This document shows, in pieces, positions 52,798 through 55,743 of a DNA stretch of 55,743 nt. The notes under the pieces were generated by a model that saw nothing but the letters and a program-made list of their open reading frames with translations, was not told the DNA's origin and did not search any database. Both the position numbers and the translations under genes were made by a program. Origin of the DNA: Selenomonas sp. GACV-9 (GTDB lineage: Bacteria > Bacillota > Negativicutes > Selenomonadales > Selenomonadaceae); assembly GCA_900116485.1 (NCBI GenBank), contig FPAX01000013.1, forward strand, positions 1 through 55,743, given 5' to 3'. Positions within the stretch are counted from its first letter, which is position 1. The number at the start of each line of letters is the position of its first letter.

Positions 52798-54444
52798 TCA
52801 GGCGAATGCGGGGCTCAGCAGCTCGCTGGCAGCGACGTTTTCGGTGCGGGTATGGGCATCGCTGGGAGTGGTCAGCTGGTCGGAGAAGTGCTGGCGCAGG
52901 GCCTCGTCCTTATGCGGGTAGTCGCTGCGGTAGTGGGCGCCGCGGCTTTCCTGGCGTCGCTGGGCGGCCTTGACGATCAGCAGGTCGCAGGTCAGGCGGG
53001 CGCGCAGGTCGAGGTCAGCGATGGTCCTGGCGGCACAGCCCTCGTAGATTCCTGCGATTTCCGTAAGGCTCTGCTGAGCGCGGTCGAGGGCGTCAGCTGT
53101 GCGGGTGATGCCGAGATAGCGGCTCATGATCTGCTCGCTGCGGGCGGTGTCCGCCGCTGTGAATTCAAGCGGCGTCTCGTCAAGCGCAGCCTCGCGCCAG
53201 TAAAGGTCCGGCTCTGCCTGGGGCAGGCGCGCTTTGCCGATGATGGTGGCGCAGCGGCGGCCGAAGACAAGGCCCTCCAGCAGGCTGTTGCTGGCAAGGC
53301 GGTTGGCGCCCTGGAGTCCTGTGCAGGCAGCCTCGCCACAGGCATAGAGCCCCGTGATATTGGTGCGGCCCCAGTGGTCGGTCTTGATACCGCCCATCAT
53401 GTAGTGAGCGGCAGGCGCTATCGGGATGAGGTCCTTTTCGATGTCGATGCCGTAATCCCGGCAGGTCGCGGCAATCATCGGGAATTTCTGGGCGACGCCC
53501 TCGATGCAGCGGGCGTCGAGCCAGATATGGGTGGCGTTTGCCTTGGTCATCTCGCGGAAGATGCAGCGGGCGACAACATCCCGCGGCGCAAGCTCGGCCA
53601 TGGGATGGCACTGAGGCATGAAACGCTCCTCGTCGAGGTTCAGCAGGTGCGCTCCAGCGCCGCGTACTGCTTCGGAAATCAGGAAGTTCGGGCAGCCATC
53701 GAGGGCAAGGGCTGTCGGGTGGAACTGCACGAATTCCATATCGGCGACCTCAGCTCCCGCGCGGGCGGCAAGGGCAAGACCGCTGCCTGTTGCCCCCTCG
53801 GGATTTGTCGTGTGCAGGAACAGGCGGCCAAGACCGCCGGTGGCGAGCACCGTATGGGTGGCGCGCAGGGCAAGCTTGCGGCCATGCCAGAGGGCGATGG
53901 CACCATAGCAGCGTCCCTCGTGGGTCAAGAGGTCGACGATATAGCAGCCTTCCAGTGGCTGGATATTTGGCTCACTTTCTGCCATGGCGCGCAGGGCGCG
54001 GGCGACCTCGGCTCCCGTAGCGTCGCCGTGGCTGTGGACGATGCGCTGGCGGCTGTGGCAGCCTTCGCGGCCCAGGGCAAGTGAGCCGTCTTTTGTGCGG
54101 TCAAATTCGGCACCGTTTTTGGCAAGCCAGCGAATGTCGTCAGGGCCCTCAGTCACCACAAGGCGTGACACGTCTTCGTCGGAGAGGCCAGCCCCGGCAA
54201 CCAGCGTGTCCTGCAGATGCAGCTCGGGATTGTCATCCTTGCCAAAGGCTGCTGCAATGCCGCCTTGGGCATTGGCTGTGTTGCTGTCAGCGAGGGTATC
54301 GCGGACGGCCAGCAGCACGTGGTGGCCGTGGCGGGCCAGCTGGACTGCCGCCGTGAGGCCTGCCACGCCGGAGCCGATGACCAGGCATTCGGTGCGGCGC
54401 GTTTCCATGGTGCGTGTGTTGAAGTTCATCAGATAGCGTTGCAT
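52798..54444 (-). CDS. nadB: L-aspartate oxidase
   Basis: 548 residues. FAD motif VIGSGVAGLTAAVQLARHGH, then DSNTANAQGGIAAAF, HSHGDATGAEVARAL and the HYMMGGIKTD region shared with fumarate reductase flavoproteins. Oxidises aspartate to iminoaspartate for NadA. Start is ATG 54444, eight bases after GGGGTG and seven bases after the nadA stop. Confidence 0.96.
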   Translation of the reverse strand: MQRYLMNFNTRTMETRRTECLVIGSGVAGLTAAVQLARHGHHVLLAVRDTLADSNTANAQGGIAAAFGKDDNPELHLQDTLVAGAGLSDEDVSRLVVTEGPDDIRWLAKNGAEFDRTKDGSLALGREGCHSRQRIVHSHGDATGAEVARALRAMAESEPNIQPLEGCYIVDLLTHEGRCYGAIALWHGRKLALRATHTVLATGGLGRLFLHTTNPEGATGSGLALAARAGAEVADMEFVQFHPTALALDGCPNFLISEAVRGAGAHLLNLDEERFMPQCHPMAELAPRDVVARCIFREMTKANATHIWLDARCIEGVAQKFPMIAATCRDYGIDIEKDLIPIAPAAHYMMGGIKTDHWGRTNITGLYACGEAACTGLQGANRLASNSLLEGLVFGRRCATIIGKARLPQAEPDLYWREAALDETPLEFTAADTARSEQIMSRYLGITRTADALDRAQQSLTEIAGIYEGCAARTIADLDLRARLTCDLLIVKAAQRRQESRGAHYRSDYPHKDEALRQHFSDQLTTPSDAHTRTENVAASELLSPAFA

Positions 54445-54451
54445 AGTCCTA

Positions 54452-55360
54452 TCACCCCTTTATGGCCAGCATTTTCGTGAGGGCAGCGGCGCTGCGCTGG
54501 CGGATCTCAGGTGGCACGATGACCCGTGGCTCCATGGTGGCGAGGGCATCGCGCACCTTTTCGAGGGTGGTCTTCTTCATGTTCGGGCAGAGCAGATGAC
54601 GGGAGGCCAGATGGAATTTCTTGTGGGGGCAGCGCTCAGTGAGTTCATAGAGCACACCTTCCTCGGTGGCGATGATGAACTCCGTGGCCTCGCTCTTTTC
54701 GGCATACTTGATGATGCCGCTGGTGCTCCCGATATAGTCGGCGAGCTCGCGGACCTCGGGACGGCACTCGGGATGCATGAGGACAAGGGCATCCTTATAC
54801 TTGATCCTGGCCAGGCGGATGTCGTTTACCGTGAGGCTGGCATGGATCGGGCAGCCGCCGCGCCATTTGAGCAGCGGGCGCTCGCACTGCTCCTCGGCCC
54901 AGCCGCCAAGGTTCTGGTCGGGGATAAAGATGACTTCCCTATCCTCCGGCAGTGAGCCGACGACGGCCGCAGCGTTCGAGGAGGTGCAGCAGATGTCGCT
55001 CATGGCCTTGACCGAGGCTGGCGTATTCACATAGGAAACGATCAGCGCATTCGGATGGTCGGTCTTGGCTTGGCGCACCTGGCCCTCGAGGGCATCGGTG
55101 AACATCTGGCAGCCCGCATCGGCAGCCGGCAGCAGCGTGACCTTGTCCGGCGAGAGGATGTTTGCGGTCTCAGCCATGAACCGCACGCCGCAGAACACGA
55201 TGGTGTCGGCGTCAGTAGCCGCGGCCTGCCGCGACAGGGCAAAGGAGTCGCCAGTGAAGTCAGCGATTTCCTGTATCTCCTCGGGCTGGTAGACGTGCGC
55301 AAGAATGATTGCATTGCGTTCTCGTTTCAGGCGCAGGATTTCCTCAACAATATCTTCCAT
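54452..55360 (-). CDS. nadA: Quinolinate synthase
   Basis: 302 residues from ATG 55360, which follows GGAGAG; the frame opens 31 codons earlier but across the promoter. Fe-S cysteines in IVFCGVRFM, DICCTSSNA and RCPHKKFH; YQPEEIQEIADFTGDS at the N-terminus. Condenses iminoaspartate with DHAP. First gene of the operon. Confidence 0.96.
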   Translation of the reverse strand: MEDIVEEILRLKRERNAIILAHVYQPEEIQEIADFTGDSFALSRQAAATDADTIVFCGVRFMAETANILSPDKVTLLPAADAGCQMFTDALEGQVRQAKTDHPNALIVSYVNTPASVKAMSDICCTSSNAAAVVGSLPEDREVIFIPDQNLGGWAEEQCERPLLKWRGGCPIHASLTVNDIRLARIKYKDALVLMHPECRPEVRELADYIGSTSGIIKYAEKSEATEFIIATEEGVLYELTERCPHKKFHLASRHLLCPNMKKTTLEKVRDALATMEPRVIVPPEIRQRSAAALTKMLAIKG

Positions 55361-55394
55361 AATTTCTCTCCATTGATGTGTAAATGATTTTATA

Positions 55395-55453
55395 TTGTCT
55401 ACTGTCATGACAGCGGACAATAACATTATAAACACAAATGTTGCTGGTGGCAA
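55395..55453 (-). promoter_or_regulatory. nadABC promoter and operator
   Basis: Minus strand TTGCCA (55453-55448), 17 bases, TATAAT (55430-55425). Immediately downstream, over the start site, lies a 26-bp dyad TTGTC-NN-CTGTCATGACAG-NN-GACAA (55395-55420). A niacin-responsive repressor (NiaR class) is the usual regulator of these genes in Firmicutes; the assignment is inference. Confidence 0.72.
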
Positions 55454-55467
55454 GGCACAGAAAGTAC

Positions 55468-55723
55468 AATTGCAGTTTGTCTGTCAGTGCGTGCGGAACG
55501 GAATCCCGATAGTACGCAGCTCGGGGTTCACGGGGTAGTACTTTTTCTGTTTCCGCTGAATGGACCGTACGACCAGTCCTACGGATCTAGTTACCTGCTC
55601 CCGTCACCAGGTCGCGACGTACATAGTTCTTTCTAGGTTATACGATTACGGCCCAGTCCTGCTGCGCAGGACAGTCGCTCCAGACAGAAAGAAGCACTAC
55701 CCCGTTCGCCCCTTTGGTAACGG
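55468..55723 (-). repeat. Right copy of the 256-bp terminal inverted repeat
   Basis: Reverse complement of 1-256 with six mismatches, five of them in the segment matching 131-153 of the left copy (mainly a hairpin loop). Ends 15 bases upstream of the nadA promoter; the last 20 bases of the window lie outside it. The folding noted for the left copy is retained, and the outer helix is unchanged. Confidence 0.82.
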
Positions 55724-55743
55724 AAATCTGAGATTGTACGAAT

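Noticed and set aside
52852..54084. 410-codon plus-strand ORF opposite nadB
   Set aside because: Antisense shadow; low-complexity Ala/Gly/Val product without motifs.

Overview
The window reads as a chromosomal segment of a Negativicutes bacterium, most likely Selenomonadaceae (Selenomonas or Mitsuokella type). This is inferred from Firmicutes-type T-box and type I toxin loci, the DUF1659-DUF2922-YvrJ trio, and core genes rich in G+C with GTG/TTG starts, next to a Wzy-dependent surface polysaccharide locus as expected of a diderm Firmicute. No rRNA, tRNA, CRISPR array or intact insertion sequence was seen. Both ends carry the same 256-bp sequence in inverted orientation (1-256 and 55468-55723, six mismatches by eye). 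It folds into a long helix plus hairpins and may be a dispersed structured RNA or repeat; the window may be a contig that broke at copies of it.

Layout. 278-3234: three zinc-ribbon membrane proteins, one a PrsW-type intramembrane protease. 3344-5580: a small hypothetical protein, an LMW protein tyrosine phosphatase and a sodium:neurotransmitter-type symporter. 5642-5967: a TxpA/RatA-like type I toxin-antitoxin locus. 5999-9810: a NagZ-like lipoprotein and the metNIQ methionine transporter with an operator over its promoter. 9961-12264: a chemoreceptor, then a compact par/Fst-like type I toxin-antitoxin locus. 12321-14087: an isoleucine-type T-box riboswitch controlling an MFS transporter. 14188-16528: the DUF1659/DUF2922/YvrJ trio, a ComK-like protein and two overlapping genes resembling the two halves of a replication initiator.

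16610-44336 is a large surface-polysaccharide locus starting at a consensus promoter. It encodes a Wzz chain-length protein, glycosyltransferases, an EpsG-type polymerase, WbsX, LicD, a complete 2-aminoethylphosphonate pathway (PEP mutase, phosphonopyruvate decarboxylase, AEP transaminase, LicC-like cytidylyltransferase), dTDP-3-amino-sugar enzymes (FdtA/FdtB-like plus acetyltransferase), a Wzx flippase, a TagD-like cytidylyltransferase, an acyltransferase, RmlC, a rhamnosyltransferase-like protein, ManC, ManB and the initiating WbaP. The predicted product is an O-antigen or capsule carrying phosphonate (AEP) groups. The 18.2-35.2 kb part is mostly AT-rich and looks exchanged; a decayed rmlA 3' end and an IS110-family transposase relic mark its right border. 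An AlbA_2/Schlafen-like gene with its own repeat-bearing promoter interrupts the cluster on the opposite strand.

44373-55453: an Rpn-family nuclease, two low-complexity proteins (PRC-barrel; TPR/coiled coil), then a sigma-54 activator with an N-terminal HPr domain next to ptsH-ptsI, which have a -24/-12 promoter and palindromic upstream sites, and finally the nadA-nadB-nadC operon with a dyad at its promoter.
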